Origin: Niallia taxi
Lineage (GTDB): Bacteria > Bacillota > Bacilli > Bacillales > Cytobacillaceae
Assembly (NCBI RefSeq): GCF_004005475.1
Contig: NZ_RZTZ01000006.1
Location: 62,001-126,000, forward strand
Direction of reading: 5' to 3'
Length of the DNA: 64,000 nucleotides
The position numbers and the translations under genes are program-made. Shown here piece by piece: positions 35,827 through 45,177 of the stretch. Numbering within the stretch: position 1 is the stretch's first letter; each line of letters opens with the position of its first letter. The notes beneath the pieces were generated by a model, which did not search any database, had not been told where the DNA came from, and saw nothing but the letters and a program-made list of their open reading frames with translations.

Positions 35827-36612
35827 TTACTCCTCAGGCTTGTTTTTCAAGGAACTCATATATAACACATCAAAGATAAAAAGCGAAGACATCATTCTAT
35901 ATATTTTTGAAAGCTTAAAATGTTCATCCTTCATATACGTTAATATCGTTTCATTGCATATTTTAGCAAGTAAACTATCACGACTTCCAGTGACTGCTAT
36001 AACTGTCATATTATTTTTTACTAGCTTCTTTGCGATTTCTATCATCGCTTTATTCCTGCCAGTATGGGAAATAACAAAGGAAACAGTCGTATCGCTATTT
36101 GTTAAGTTTGTTAAGTAATGCTCGTTCGCACTATTAAAGGCTACTGCCATAACCCCAACTTCATTCCATTTAGCGCTAGCTTGCTGTGCTACAAAATAAT
36201 TTAAATCCACTCCGTAAATATCTATCCGTTTTGCTTTCGCAAGGATTTCAACAATATTACCCAAGCTATTTTCATTAATTAACTTTCTTGTTTCAACAAA
36301 TGATTGCTCATAAATTTCCGGAATGATCTCCAATCCACTTACCATGCTGTTGTTTGGATAACTAATGCTTGCTTGTTTTGTTTGATCCTCTTCTTTGTAT
36401 TCAAGCGCGAGCTTCAGTTGAAAGTCAGGATAACCCTTTGTTCCTAACTTTTTACATAGCCTTACGATTGTTGATGAACTTGTAAAGGTTAATTTAGCAA
36501 GCTCATTTGCAGTTGAATCAAAAACGATGGAAGGATTTTTAAGTATATAATTGACAATATACTGCTCCTGTGAAGTTAAATTGTACATAAATTTCATCTT
36601 GTTAATAAGCAT
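35827..36612 (-). CDS. MurR/RpiR-family regulator
   Basis: A 261-residue regulator. The N-terminal helix-turn-helix at about 10-75 (ANELAKLTFTSSSTIVRLCKKLG) precedes a SIS domain at about 105-245, which binds phosphosugars. GGAAGGAAAT precedes the ATG. A dyad CTACTAT/ATAGTAG (about 36643-36663) that contains a TATAAT lies upstream and could be its own operator. As the only regulator in the EIIC/dehydrogenase locus it probably controls that locus. Confidence 0.85.
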   Translation of the reverse strand: MLINKMKFMYNLTSQEQYIVNYILKNPSIVFDSTANELAKLTFTSSSTIVRLCKKLGTKGYPDFQLKLALEYKEEDQTKQASISYPNNSMVSGLEIIPEIYEQSFVETRKLINENSLGNIVEILAKAKRIDIYGVDLNYFVAQQASAKWNEVGVMAVAFNSANEHYLTNLTNSDTTVSFVISHTGRNKAMIEIAKKLVKNNMTVIAVTGSRDSLLAKICNETILTYMKDEHFKLSKIYRMMSSLFIFDVLYMSSLKNKPEE

Positions 36613-36734
36613 TTCTTATTTCCTTCCGCAGCATTTTTTTAATCTACTATTTATTATAGTAGTAAATGATGCTTAGTGCTTACCTCGGCCGTTATTTTTA
36701 TATAAATCCCTATAACTTTGTCATTGCAACTATA

Positions 36735-37604
36735 TTAATGTGGTTCAATATGAACATGCACTTGATACACGCCATACTTTTGGTTTAAAACAGCTTCTAC
36801 TTTGTCTGCAATATCATGCGCTTTTTTTACATCTAATGTTGAGTTTACCAGTATTTCAACATCAATAACTTCATTATTCCCATAGCTTCTCCCTTTCATT
36901 TCTTTAATCCCTTTTATTCCGTCTATACTGATAATTTCTTGCTTATACTCGTCCAATTTATTTTCATCAAATCCATCTGACAGCTCATGTGAAGCATTTC
37001 TGAAAATATCCCATGCTGTCTTGCAAATTAACAGACCGACTATAAGGGCCGTTACACTATCAAGCCAAGGCATATTCAGCTGTGCTCCCAATATTCCTAT
37101 AGCAGTTCCGATACTTACCCAAGCATCAGAAATATTATCTTTCGCTGCCGACATGACTGCACTGCTCTTAATTTTAAGTGCGAGTGCTTTATTATACCGA
37201 TAGACACCATACATAATGACAGCAGAAAATGTTCCAACAATAGCTGCAGTTACGTCAGGCGATTCACTATTTCCATTTGATAAAGAGGTAATGGATCCAA
37301 ATAAAACCTCGATCCCAACAACCATCATGATAAAAGACGCAACCATCGAGGAAATGGCTTCACTCTTCCAATGACCGTATTTATGGTCTTTATCTGCTGG
37401 TCTTTGCGAAAGCTTTAAGCCAATTAATACTGCAAGTGAAGCAATTATATCTGTTGTATTATTCAAACCATCTGCTCGTAATGCCGCAGAGTCTGTCAGA
37501 TAACCAACTGTAACTTTTATAATAGATAAAAAGATGTAAGCAATAATGCTAATAATTGCTCCACGCTCTCCGAGTTTTAAATCCTTGAATTTCTGTTCCT
37601 CCAT
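36735..37604 (-). CDS. Cation diffusion facilitator (MneS/YeaB-like)
   Basis: A 289-residue metal exporter with six membrane helices (about 12-205) and a C-terminal metal-sensing domain (about 210-289, ending VHVHIEPH). The metal site in helix 2 reads DGLNNTTDI (Asn then Asp) rather than the HxxxD of zinc transporters, and helix 5 reads DNISDAWVS. This pattern fits manganese exporters such as MneS of B. subtilis. It stands alone. Confidence 0.85.
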   Translation of the reverse strand: MEEQKFKDLKLGERGAIISIIAYIFLSIIKVTVGYLTDSAALRADGLNNTTDIIASLAVLIGLKLSQRPADKDHKYGHWKSEAISSMVASFIMMVVGIEVLFGSITSLSNGNSESPDVTAAIVGTFSAVIMYGVYRYNKALALKIKSSAVMSAAKDNISDAWVSIGTAIGILGAQLNMPWLDSVTALIVGLLICKTAWDIFRNASHELSDGFDENKLDEYKQEIISIDGIKGIKEMKGRSYGNNEVIDVEILVNSTLDVKKAHDIADKVEAVLNQKYGVYQVHVHIEPH

Positions 37605-37861
37605 CCTCTCTCTCCCTCCAACACGATAATTACATCATAACAATGGGCAATCGGGTGGGTCTAGAGCAACCTTTTTGATGCAATTTATAAAAGTAAGCTA
37701 GCTATAAATATGTTTCCATTAAGCAAAACTCATGAATACTATCAATTTTTATCCCTGCTTTTTTGGTGCAATTTATGAAAGGGTCAAATATATACGAAAT
37801 ATAGCTAAACAATGTTATGCTAGAAGAAATAATAACTAATTTAATAGAATGTGGTGAAATT

Positions 37862-38404
37862 TTGGAGAAAAACCAGCTTACAGTCATAGATAATCTGAAA
37901 AATCTTAACGAAGGACATATAATCTATTTTTTTGAATATATAGATCCATATATTCAAAATGTTATCGACTTTGTTATCTCTGGCCTAGAACAAAATCAAT
38001 ATTCTATCATCATAGAAAATGATCGGATTATTCCGCTTATACAAAAAGGCCTTAAAGATTTATTAAGTGATACACAATTAAATAAAATAAAATTTGTCAA
38101 TAATTACGACTTTTATTTCGCTAAGGGTAGTTTCCAATGTGCATCCATATTCGATTATCTTCCAAGGTTAATAAAAGGATATTCAAAACAGACATTTTCT
38201 GTACGAAGCTGGGCACATGTGGAATGGGGCGATGTACTGGAGGTCCATGAAAATATAACTAATTCAGAAAAAGAAGCTGACGTCATTGTAAAAGAAAATA
38301 GACTCCTTTCCGTTTGTGCTTATGATTCGGTTAGAGTAAGTGAGACAACTAAGAATCGTCTTATAACTCACCACAATTTTCTTATTCATGATTACTCAAG
38401 CTAA
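37862..38404 (+). CDS. MEDS-domain protein
   Basis: A protein of about 180 residues with a MEDS domain (sensory domain first described in DcmR). Signs are GHIIYFFEYIDPYIQNVIDFV near the start and NQYSIIIENDRII after it. The role in Bacillus is unknown; relatives accompany regulators. I chose the TTG at 37862, preceded by GGTG five bases away. The longer reading from ATG 37817 lacks any ribosome site. No partner gene is adjacent. Confidence 0.7.
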   Translation: MEKNQLTVIDNLKNLNEGHIIYFFEYIDPYIQNVIDFVISGLEQNQYSIIIENDRIIPLIQKGLKDLLSDTQLNKIKFVNNYDFYFAKGSFQCASIFDYLPRLIKGYSKQTFSVRSWAHVEWGDVLEVHENITNSEKEADVIVKENRLLSVCAYDSVRVSETTKNRLITHHNFLIHDYSS

Positions 38405-38634
38405 ATACGAATCATGAATATGTCACACCTATTTTCCAACTAACTATTAACATTATTTGTAAGCATCAGCAAACAAAGAAAGAAAACCTATCTACATAAT
38501 TAAAAATGCCTAAATCCTGTTATAACAAGGTTTTATACATTTATTATTTAACGTTATTCATATATGTCTTCCTTTTTTTCATACAAGTCGAAACGATGCA
38601 AATCCCTGCCATCTTTTCTTGAATGTTAAATTAC

Positions 38635-39102
38635 TTAAGTTAGTTTTTTTCTGCCTATGTATTCCTTTATACTTTGAAAAGAATACAAAAGAATCTCTCT
38701 AAATAAATAAACAAAAAAATACTGTTTCCCCGTAATTCTGACAAGTGAAAAGATACCCATACGTTTTAATAGCGGCAAAACAAAATAAATAAACAGGGAA
38801 TGTATCATTAGATTTACCAAAATATACAGCGGTAATTTACCATATGTCCACTTTAACACCCAAATGGTAAGAGCAAAGAAAGGTCCCCAAGCCCAAGTAT
38901 CTTCCCCAGCTACTTTTGGATGGATGCTTTGATAAAAAGCCCACCACCTTCTTTTCTTAGCATAAATATTAGTGCATTTTGTGACTATACTTATAAAAAT
39001 AGCTGCCGGGAGGAATCGTTTTAAGGCATTTTTGTTGATAAAAAACAAGCTTGACCAACTAATTATAAAGAGAACAATTAAAAAATACCTCGATTTTTTC
39101 AT
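38635..39102 (-). CDS. Hypothetical membrane protein
   Basis: A 155-residue protein with four or so membrane helices. The most distinctive part is a cytosolic loop with many aromatic residues (RRWWAFYQSIHPKVAGEDTW). GGGAGG precedes the ATG at 39102. The family is not recognised. It stands alone; 230 bases downstream contain only a weak hairpin (about 38514-38536). Confidence 0.6.
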   Translation of the reverse strand: MKKSRYFLIVLFIISWSSLFFINKNALKRFLPAAIFISIVTKCTNIYAKKRRWWAFYQSIHPKVAGEDTWAWGPFFALTIWVLKWTYGKLPLYILVNLMIHSLFIYFVLPLLKRMGIFSLVRITGKQYFFVYLFREILLYSFQSIKEYIGRKKLT

Positions 39103-39465
39103 AGAAACACCTCCCTGCTTAAGATGCTCCATTTCATAAAGATTTACACAAATGAGGGAAGTTCTTTGAGCACAAAATAATTTAACTTTAATCTTTCTAG
39201 TAACTTAAACTGCGGTTTAAGTCGTATTATTATCCTTGCGATAAGGAAAGCTAAAGGTCTGAGGAGTTTTGATGAAGGGTTGTCCAAAAGCGAAGCTGCA
39301 GCATAGTTCTTTATTAATGAATCAACGCTACATTATTAGAAAAAAAGGGATTAATCCTATTAATTAAGTATCCATGATGCCAGGCTGATGGGTATTATCT
39401 GTGAGTCAAATGTCGTTCCTTGAAACTGTTATTTGTAAAATACACATTTTCCTATATGTAGTATT

Positions 39466-39639
39466 AAGCAATATTTAAATTGGGTACTAGAAGGAGAAGG
39501 AACTACTGAGCTAAGATAAAATACTGAGGAAATACAAGCAATGATAGATGAGAATTCATTGTTGACTGATTCTTTGCAGAGGATTGCTAAAATAGCCGTT
39601 ATACAAATGCAATATAACAAAATAGGTATAAATTTTTAA
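39466..39639 (+). pseudogene. Remnant of an XRE-type regulator (tentative)
   Basis: In the 570-base gap upstream of the SDR gene a plus-strand frame reads KQYLNWVLEGEGTTELR, a TAA (39517-39519), then TEEIQAMIDENSLLTDSL through to a stop at 39637. The YLNWVLEGEG stretch is like the end of the helix-turn-helix domain in phage-type repressors. No start or ribosome site remains. The region 39103-39465 shows no other gene. Confidence 0.35.
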
Positions 39640-39676
39640 ATTCACATAAAACCATAATCAGAAATGAGGAACTTAT

Positions 39677-40438
39677 ATGAAACTTTCTGGCAATACAATA
39701 CTTATTACAGGTGGAAGCGCTGGGATTGGATTAGCTTTTGCAGAACGATTTTTAAAGGCTGGCAACAAAGTAATCATTACAGGCAGACGTGAAAATGCCC
39801 TTCAAAATGCACAGGAAAAATATCCTGAGCTTATTACATATGTCAGTGATTTAAATAATGAATCTGATCGCTTGTCTCTTTTTAATTGGGTATCAGAGAA
39901 CCATCCTGAAGTGAATGTATTAGTGAACAATGCTGGAATTCAACAGCGTTTTAATCTGTTAAAAGCAGATGCTAAGACTAACTGGAGATACTTTAATAAC
40001 GAACTTACTACTAATATTGAAGCACCCTTCCACCTTTGTATGCTGTTTGCCCCATTTTTTGCAGAAAAAGAAAATGCAGCAATCATTAATGTTACATCTG
40101 GATTAGCCTTTACGCCATTTGTAATTGCTCCAATTTATTCAGCCACTAAAGCTGCACTTCACTCATTTACAGTGAGTCTGCGCCACCAGCTATCAGATAC
40201 ATCTGTAGAAGTAATTGAAGTTGCTCCACCTGCAGTTAATACTGATTTAGGCGGCGCTGGCTTGCATACACACGGGGAACCATTAGATGAATTCGCAGAT
40301 GGTATTTTCAAGGGACTGGAAGAAAATAAACTAGAAATTGGCTATGGCACTTCAGTAGAACGCCTACGGATGTCACGAGATAAAGTGGATGAACATGTAG
40401 AAAATATGTACAATGCCTTGAAACATACACTTGATTAA
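39677..40438 (+). CDS. Short-chain dehydrogenase (DltE-like)
   Basis: A 253-residue SDR oxidoreductase. The cofactor loop is TGGSAGIGLAFAERF near residue 10, NNAG is at about 86, and the catalytic Ser-Tyr-Lys comes from VTSGLAF and YSATKAALHS. The closest likeness I recall is DltE of B. subtilis, whose substrate is undefined; the dlt operon itself is not here. GAGGAAC precedes the ATG. It ends at a clear terminator. Confidence 0.82.
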   Translation: MKLSGNTILITGGSAGIGLAFAERFLKAGNKVIITGRRENALQNAQEKYPELITYVSDLNNESDRLSLFNWVSENHPEVNVLVNNAGIQQRFNLLKADAKTNWRYFNNELTTNIEAPFHLCMLFAPFFAEKENAAIINVTSGLAFTPFVIAPIYSATKAALHSFTVSLRHQLSDTSVEVIEVAPPAVNTDLGGAGLHTHGEPLDEFADGIFKGLEENKLEIGYGTSVERLRMSRDKVDEHVENMYNALKHTLD

Positions 40439-40468
40439 CTAGTTCTTTAACATATTAGAATAAAAAAG

Positions 40469-40501
40469 CAAAACTCCTTAATGAGAAGTTTTGTTTTTTT
40501 T
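40469..40501 (+). terminator. Terminator of the SDR gene
   Basis: Stem CAAAACTCCTT/GAGAAGTTTTG followed by eight or more T residues. Confidence 0.8.
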
Positions 40502-40515
40502 CAGCCTTTTTTCAC

Positions 40516-40653
40516 CTAATCATCGTCACTTTCCTCGTATTTATTATAAATCTCACATAATGCAGGCTTCACAAAATGTGGCAAGCTCTCACAAATATTT
40601 TTATATGTTGAAAATGCATCAAGAAACCATCTCCAGTTACAATACTTGATCTC
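40516..40653 (-). pseudogene. C-terminal gene fragment, family unknown
   Basis: A minus-strand frame of 45 codons ends in a stop at 40516. It reads KYCNWRWFLDAFSTYKNICE then SLPHFVKPALCEIYNKYEE, with an acidic tail. A TAG immediately precedes it, and no start codon is available. It looks like the 3' end of a lost gene. The rest of the gap to 40782 contains the promoter of the MFS gene (possible TATAAT near 40747). Confidence 0.35.
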
Positions 40654-40782
40654 CTAAGTTGGAAATTTGATTATTCCAAAAACAGTGATTGCTAATTCTT
40701 TAGAAATTCTCATCCAAAGTTCACATATAGTTCATAAATAATATATATAATCCGTTTATCAAATGGTGAAAGGGTTAGATGA

Positions 40783-42312
40783 ATGGAAAGTATTACAAAA
40801 TATCAAGAACCAGTTTTAGCTGATAAAAGCAATAAAATTCTGGTAATGCTTGGGTTAATAATTGGGCTGATTTTTTCTGAGCTAGATGAAACAGTTGTCA
40901 ATACTGCAATGCCCACAATCATTCGTGATTTAGGTGGATTGGCGATGTATGGATGGGTCGGCGGTGTATATATGTTAACAATGTCTGCATTCATGCCTTT
41001 ACTAGGAAAATTAGCCGATTTAATGGGTCGCAAAAAAATATATTTAATGAGTATGGCCTTTTTCATTTGTGGGTCGATTGTTTGCGGATTAGCAGATTCT
41101 ATGACATTGCTCCTTATTGGACGCGGGATTCAAGGTTTAGGAGCTGGTGGCTTGATGCCCCTTGCCATGACCATTTCCAGTGATTTATTTCCAGTTGAAC
41201 AGCGAGCAAAAGTTCAAGGCTTTATGGGTCCAATCATGTTTATTCCAATGTTATTAGGTCCATTAATGGGCGGATATTTCGTTGATCAAGTAAGCTGGCA
41301 TTGGATTTTCTTTGTTAATATTCCTGTTGGTATTATCGCAGCACTTTTGCTTGCAAGTGGTTTACGAGAAAAAGCTATCAAAAAACAGGTCGTTATTGAT
41401 TGGGGCGGCGCATTATTATTAATAGCTACAATCGTTTCCTTGCTAATAACGCCAGTACTAGTTGAAAATAATGGTTATACTTGGGGCTCTCCGCTAATTA
41501 TAGGTTTGTTATGCCTTGGGGCCATTTTATTTGGGATTTTCCTCTTTGTGGAGAGTAAGGTAAAAGAACCGATTGTTCCTTTGCATTTGTTTAAAAATCG
41601 CAATATTCTTGTACTATCTTTAATTGTTTTCACAGTAGGCATTGGTTTAATGGGATCATTCTCTTCCTTCCCATATTTTGCGCAAAATGTGCTGGGATTA
41701 ACTGCAACTGAGGCTGGCTACTTGACATTGCCAATGATGGTAGGAGCGGTTGCTTCAGCTATGGTTAGTGGATTTCTTATAACAAAATTTCGTTACAGAG
41801 AATTATTTGGCATTGCCTTTATCATGCCAATCATCGGATTCTACTTGTTCTCACATATGAGTATTTCTACAACAATTGTCCAAATAATCATCTTCTTTTT
41901 CATCACAGGTCTTGGTTTAGGCGTTTTGTTTGGCGGTGATAACCTCATCGTACAAGAGTCTGTTGACAAAGAGAATAAAGGCATTGCGCTTGCGACTGTT
42001 CCGTTATTCCAAACAATCGGGGCTACAGTCGGGGTAAGTTTATTTGGTAACTTATTATCATCAACACTGACATCAAAATTACAAAGCTTAGGCGATAAAC
42101 TTCCCGCAAGTATGGCTGAAAATATGAATAGCTTAGCTGCTGGTGGTGTGCCGGCAGGGTTACCAAAAGGGTTGTTAACACAAATAAACACCTTATTTAT
42201 TGACTCATTCCAGCATATTTACATGTATTCATTTGTCATTGCGATTATCGCGTTTGTCTTATGTTGGTTTTTGAAAAAAGAAGTGCTATCTACGAAGCCT
42301 GAAGAAGAGTAA
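40783..42312 (+). CDS. DHA2-family multidrug MFS transporter
   Basis: A 509-residue exporter with 14 predicted helices. Motif A is GKLADLMGRKK near 82, the family segment SELDETVVNTAMPTI is near 30, and motif C (IPMLLGPLMGGYF) near 160. It belongs to the EmrB/QacA group. AAAGGG lies before the ATG. It carries no linked regulator, unlike the exporter at 28995. Ends at the hairpin at 42434. Confidence 0.88.
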   Translation: MESITKYQEPVLADKSNKILVMLGLIIGLIFSELDETVVNTAMPTIIRDLGGLAMYGWVGGVYMLTMSAFMPLLGKLADLMGRKKIYLMSMAFFICGSIVCGLADSMTLLLIGRGIQGLGAGGLMPLAMTISSDLFPVEQRAKVQGFMGPIMFIPMLLGPLMGGYFVDQVSWHWIFFVNIPVGIIAALLLASGLREKAIKKQVVIDWGGALLLIATIVSLLITPVLVENNGYTWGSPLIIGLLCLGAILFGIFLFVESKVKEPIVPLHLFKNRNILVLSLIVFTVGIGLMGSFSSFPYFAQNVLGLTATEAGYLTLPMMVGAVASAMVSGFLITKFRYRELFGIAFIMPIIGFYLFSHMSISTTIVQIIIFFFITGLGLGVLFGGDNLIVQESVDKENKGIALATVPLFQTIGATVGVSLFGNLLSSTLTSKLQSLGDKLPASMAENMNSLAAGGVPAGLPKGLLTQINTLFIDSFQHIYMYSFVIAIIAFVLCWFLKKEVLSTKPEEE

Positions 42313-42433
42313 TTGTTGCGGAGCTTAGACTTCATTATTACAACAAATGGTAGTAATAGTATTACTCTAGTAGTAATTAAGTTACTTGGCAAGGTACTTA
42401 CAAAATGTACAAAAAATGTCTAATCCAGTGCTG

Positions 42434-42478
42434 CACCCCAAAAGTTAGAGTTAAAATCTAATTTTCGGGGTGTTTTTT
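42434..42478 (+). terminator. Terminator of the MFS gene
   Basis: CACCCC-AAAGTTAGA pairs with TCTAATTTT-GGGGTG (one mismatch, one G-U pair) and is followed by six T residues. Confidence 0.75.
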
Positions 42479-42573
42479 ATACAAGAAAAAAGGTATTGCC
42501 TTTCTTGTGGATGCACTCACTCATAAATATATCCTGTACAAATAAAAAACCTTCCACCAAGGGAAGGTATATA

Positions 42574-42999
42574 TTAAGAACGCTCCGTATAGCTTTTGAA
42601 ATTATTAAGAAATGCCTGCCAGCCTGCACTTTGTTGCTCATTGGAATTAGTATCCTCTGCTTCGAAGCTTTGAACTACTTTAGTGTGATTATCTTGATTA
42701 AGGAAAGAAACAGTAACCTTTCGATCATCTCCAAGTGTATAGGAAATAAATTCGTTTAGCTTAACCTCATCATACACACCGCCGAAATCAAATCCGAAAC
42801 TACCATCCTTTGCTTCCATTCTCGTAAGGAATTTCCCACCAGCTCTCAAATCATTTTCAGCCCTTGGTGCATGCCAATCCTCAGAAGCAAATGACCAATT
42901 TGTTATATGCTCTGGCTTTGTCCAAAACTCCCATACTTTTTCCACTGGTGCATTAACGGTAGTTTCTACCGTAATTATTGCTTTATTTCCTGTTCCCAT
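42574..42999 (-). CDS. SRPBCC (AHSA1-like) domain protein
   Basis: A 141-residue START-like protein of the Aha1/YdhR group. It has the typical opening VNAPVEKVWEFWTKPEHI, GGKFLTRMEAKDGS in the middle, and C-terminal SAGWQAFLNNFKSYTE helix. Such proteins bind small hydrophobic ligands; no specific role is known. GAGGTG precedes the ATG at 42999. It stands alone. Confidence 0.82.
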   Translation of the reverse strand: MGTGNKAIITVETTVNAPVEKVWEFWTKPEHITNWSFASEDWHAPRAENDLRAGGKFLTRMEAKDGSFGFDFGGVYDEVKLNEFISYTLGDDRKVTVSFLNQDNHTKVVQSFEAEDTNSNEQQSAGWQAFLNNFKSYTERS

Positions 43000-43161
43000 A
43001 ATACACACCTCACTAGATTTATTTAATAACTTAAGTATATCACCAATATAAACATCATATTAATAAATTTCCCGACAATGAATTGATATATTTCTATTGC
43101 TTAAGCATTTATCTATTCAAAATATAAGACTGAAGTAAATAATAGCATAAGGAACAAAATT

Positions 43162-43677
43162 CTAGCCTTCATCATCTATTAGTTGTAAGTAGCGATTATT
43201 CCAGATATTTTCATAAAAACGTATCGTGTCTTTTGCTGACATAAATGAGTTATTTAATGTGGAGGTTGCTTGTTTATACATAGTATTTTCATATCCTAAT
43301 CCGTGCGCAAATTTAACGGTTGCATCCATACAGTATTCTGTTTGCGCGCCACAAAATTCAATTTTTTGTACAGACAGTTGGTCTAAAATTGTCTTCAAAT
43401 TTGTTTTATAAAAAGAGTTTGCATGCGTTTTTCTTACAAAAAGGTCTTGGGCTTGTACATCTAAATTGGCATGAATTGCCCACGCTTCTTCTTCTGGAAC
43501 TAACTCTTCATCACCGTGCTGAACAAATATAATCGGTTTATTTAAACCTCTATAGACAGCAATTCTATTATTAACCTTTTCAAGGAGAGCTTGTAACTCG
43601 TATAAATGCTCTTCACCGCTGTAACAAACACCATTTTGTAAATCAATGACCATTAACACATCTGCACCATTCACCAT
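43162..43677 (-). CDS. Isochorismatase-family cysteine hydrolase
   Basis: A 171-residue hydrolase. The triad is visible: Asp12 (VIDLQNGV), Lys83 (VRKTHANSF) and Cys116 (GAQTEYCMDAT). The family includes nicotinamidases and isochorismatases; the exact substrate is unknown. GAGGTG precedes the ATG. It stands alone. Confidence 0.85.
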   Translation of the reverse strand: MVNGADVLMVIDLQNGVCYSGEEHLYELQALLEKVNNRIAVYRGLNKPIIFVQHGDEELVPEEEAWAIHANLDVQAQDLFVRKTHANSFYKTNLKTILDQLSVQKIEFCGAQTEYCMDATVKFAHGLGYENTMYKQATSTLNNSFMSAKDTIRFYENIWNNRYLQLIDDEG

Positions 43678-43808
43678 TAAACTTCACCTCGTTCATTATT
43701 ATGATTATTATTCTATCACTTGAGGATATTTTGTACACGCCTACTTTTCACACGATCTAGTTAAACCTCTTAATAAATTATAACCGTTTATAGCTATTAA
43801 TTTTGAAA

Positions 43809-43843
43809 TAAAAAATGCCTTTGCAGAAATAATCTACAAAGGA
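43809..43843 (-). terminator. Terminator downstream of the broken ridA gene
   Basis: Minus strand CCTTTGTAGA pairs with TTCTGCAAAGG and is followed by several T residues. Confidence 0.65.
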
Positions 43844-43926
43844 ATTTTACTTCAACATATTTCCTTTAAAACTACAGCTAGAAGCTTAAAATATTTCAGG
43901 GTACGACTAATTAATTCCTGACAGGC

Positions 43927-44294
43927 CTATGCATCCACCTCTACTTTTAGAGCAGGTGCTGCAAGTCCTAACACATACATCATGGTCGTATAAGGAAGGT
44001 TCTCTCCCACAGTATCTCCAATTATATTTCTTCTTTTCTCTGCATCAAAGTCACCAACTAAATAGAAGACTAGTTTAGTTAAATCAGAAACAGTTATATT
44101 TGCAGCTACGAGTTTTTTTAATATTGTCGAGCGCATTGCAATTGCTCTAATGGATCATCAGGTATATTCCCTTCTATATCCATGCCTATTTGGCCCGACA
44201 TCATTAACCATTTATCAGGTCCTGTTATTTCGATTTGATGCACATAAGGTGCTACTGGTTTATGTATTGTTTCTGGATTTAGAGATTTTCTCAA
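43927..44294 (-). pseudogene. RidA-family gene broken by a frameshift and a nonsense codon
   Basis: Two minus-strand frames together give a RidA-like enamine deaminase. The first (TTG at 44294 after AGGAG, to 44118) has SGQIGMDIEGNIPDDPLEQ. The second (to 43927) has ILKKLVAANITVSDLTKLVF and YVLGLAAPALKVEVDA. The frame changes at about 44118-44136, equivalent to one lost base. RidA proteins usually continue EVDAWA; here the Trp position is TAG, which ends the frame early. Two independent lesions make a real pseudogene more likely than a read error. Confidence 0.75.
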
Positions 44295-44321
44295 GATAGC
44301 TCCTCTTTCCCAATAACCAGT

Positions 44322-44353
44322 CAAAAAAAAAAAACAGCCCTTAAGTCTGTTTT
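44322..44353 (-). terminator. Terminator of the GNAT gene
   Basis: Minus strand AAAACAG and CTGTTTT arms followed by a run of T residues. Confidence 0.7.
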
Positions 44354-44419
44354 CTTTCCATTGTTTATATATTATCGTTCAAAGCTTTCTTTCTTACTTT
44401 CGGGAAGATTCAGCTCTTT

Positions 44420-44914
44420 TTACCCCTTGCTTCTTTCTTTCACCATGTTATACCAGCGAATTCCTCCGTGTTGGGATGCAGAAAGGCCATGGCTGCTAAA
44501 TCCAAACCTTTCATAAAAACTAACTAGTTCTTGTTTACATGTTAGCGTAATTCCTTCTCTTTCATTTTCTTCAACAAGCTCCTCCAGCTTACTTATAAGC
44601 ATCTTTGCGATTCCCAGGTTTCTAGCATGCTTTGATACAGCCAGTCCTAAAACGCTCTGATAGCCTCCACTTTTCGGATTTTCTTTAATTTGTTCGAAAA
44701 GATCATCCGTGATATATGGTTGATGAATTATCGGACCATTAATGTATCCCATAATCACTCCTTCAACTTCAGCAACAAGGAAGGTATCTGAGATAAGTTG
44801 AATCCTTTCCACAAAAGCTTCCTTCGTGGCAGCCTCTTCTTTTGAAAAACCTTCATTTTCAATTGCTAACAACTGGTTTAAGTCGTTAGCTTGCACATTT
44901 CTTAATGAAATCAT
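44420..44914 (-). CDS. GNAT-family N-acetyltransferase
   Basis: A 164-residue acetyltransferase. The N-terminal strand and helix (ISLRNVQANDLNQLLAIENEGF), the acetyl-CoA loop KHARNLGIAKMLI near 105, and FYERFGFSSHG near the C terminus are typical. It resembles the arylalkylamine/YkwB-like group. GAGG lies 15 bases upstream of the ATG. Substrate unknown; monocistronic. Confidence 0.8.
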   Translation of the reverse strand: MISLRNVQANDLNQLLAIENEGFSKEEAATKEAFVERIQLISDTFLVAEVEGVIMGYINGPIIHQPYITDDLFEQIKENPKSGGYQSVLGLAVSKHARNLGIAKMLISKLEELVEENEREGITLTCKQELVSFYERFGFSSHGLSASQHGGIRWYNMVKERSKG

Positions 44915-45177
44915 TACTTAAAAAGACCTCTTCTCTATTATGTTTAATTTCTATCAATTTTTTATATTATATCAATTATTTGAGGCAACAACATACGGTA
45001 AACAGAGTTATTTGTTCAAAATAAGTTCAGGTACTTTTTGCATCCTCCTAAAAGGATTTATGCACTAAAAAATGGGTAAATTAAATAAAGAATTGATGCT
45101 TGTTCAGACTCTAGTTAGTTAATCTTAAATTAATGCTAGTTTTTGTAGTCATTCTATTTAAACAAGGAGGAATAATC

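Noticed and set aside
39429-39620. 63-codon minus-strand frame
   Set aside because: The opposite strand reads as a better protein-like remnant; no ribosome site.
42434-42456. CACCCCAAAAGTTAGAG resembles the end of some IS3-family elements
   Set aside because: The sequence pairs with TCTAATTTTCGGGGTG and a T run right after the MFS stop, which a terminator explains; no transposase remnant is nearby.
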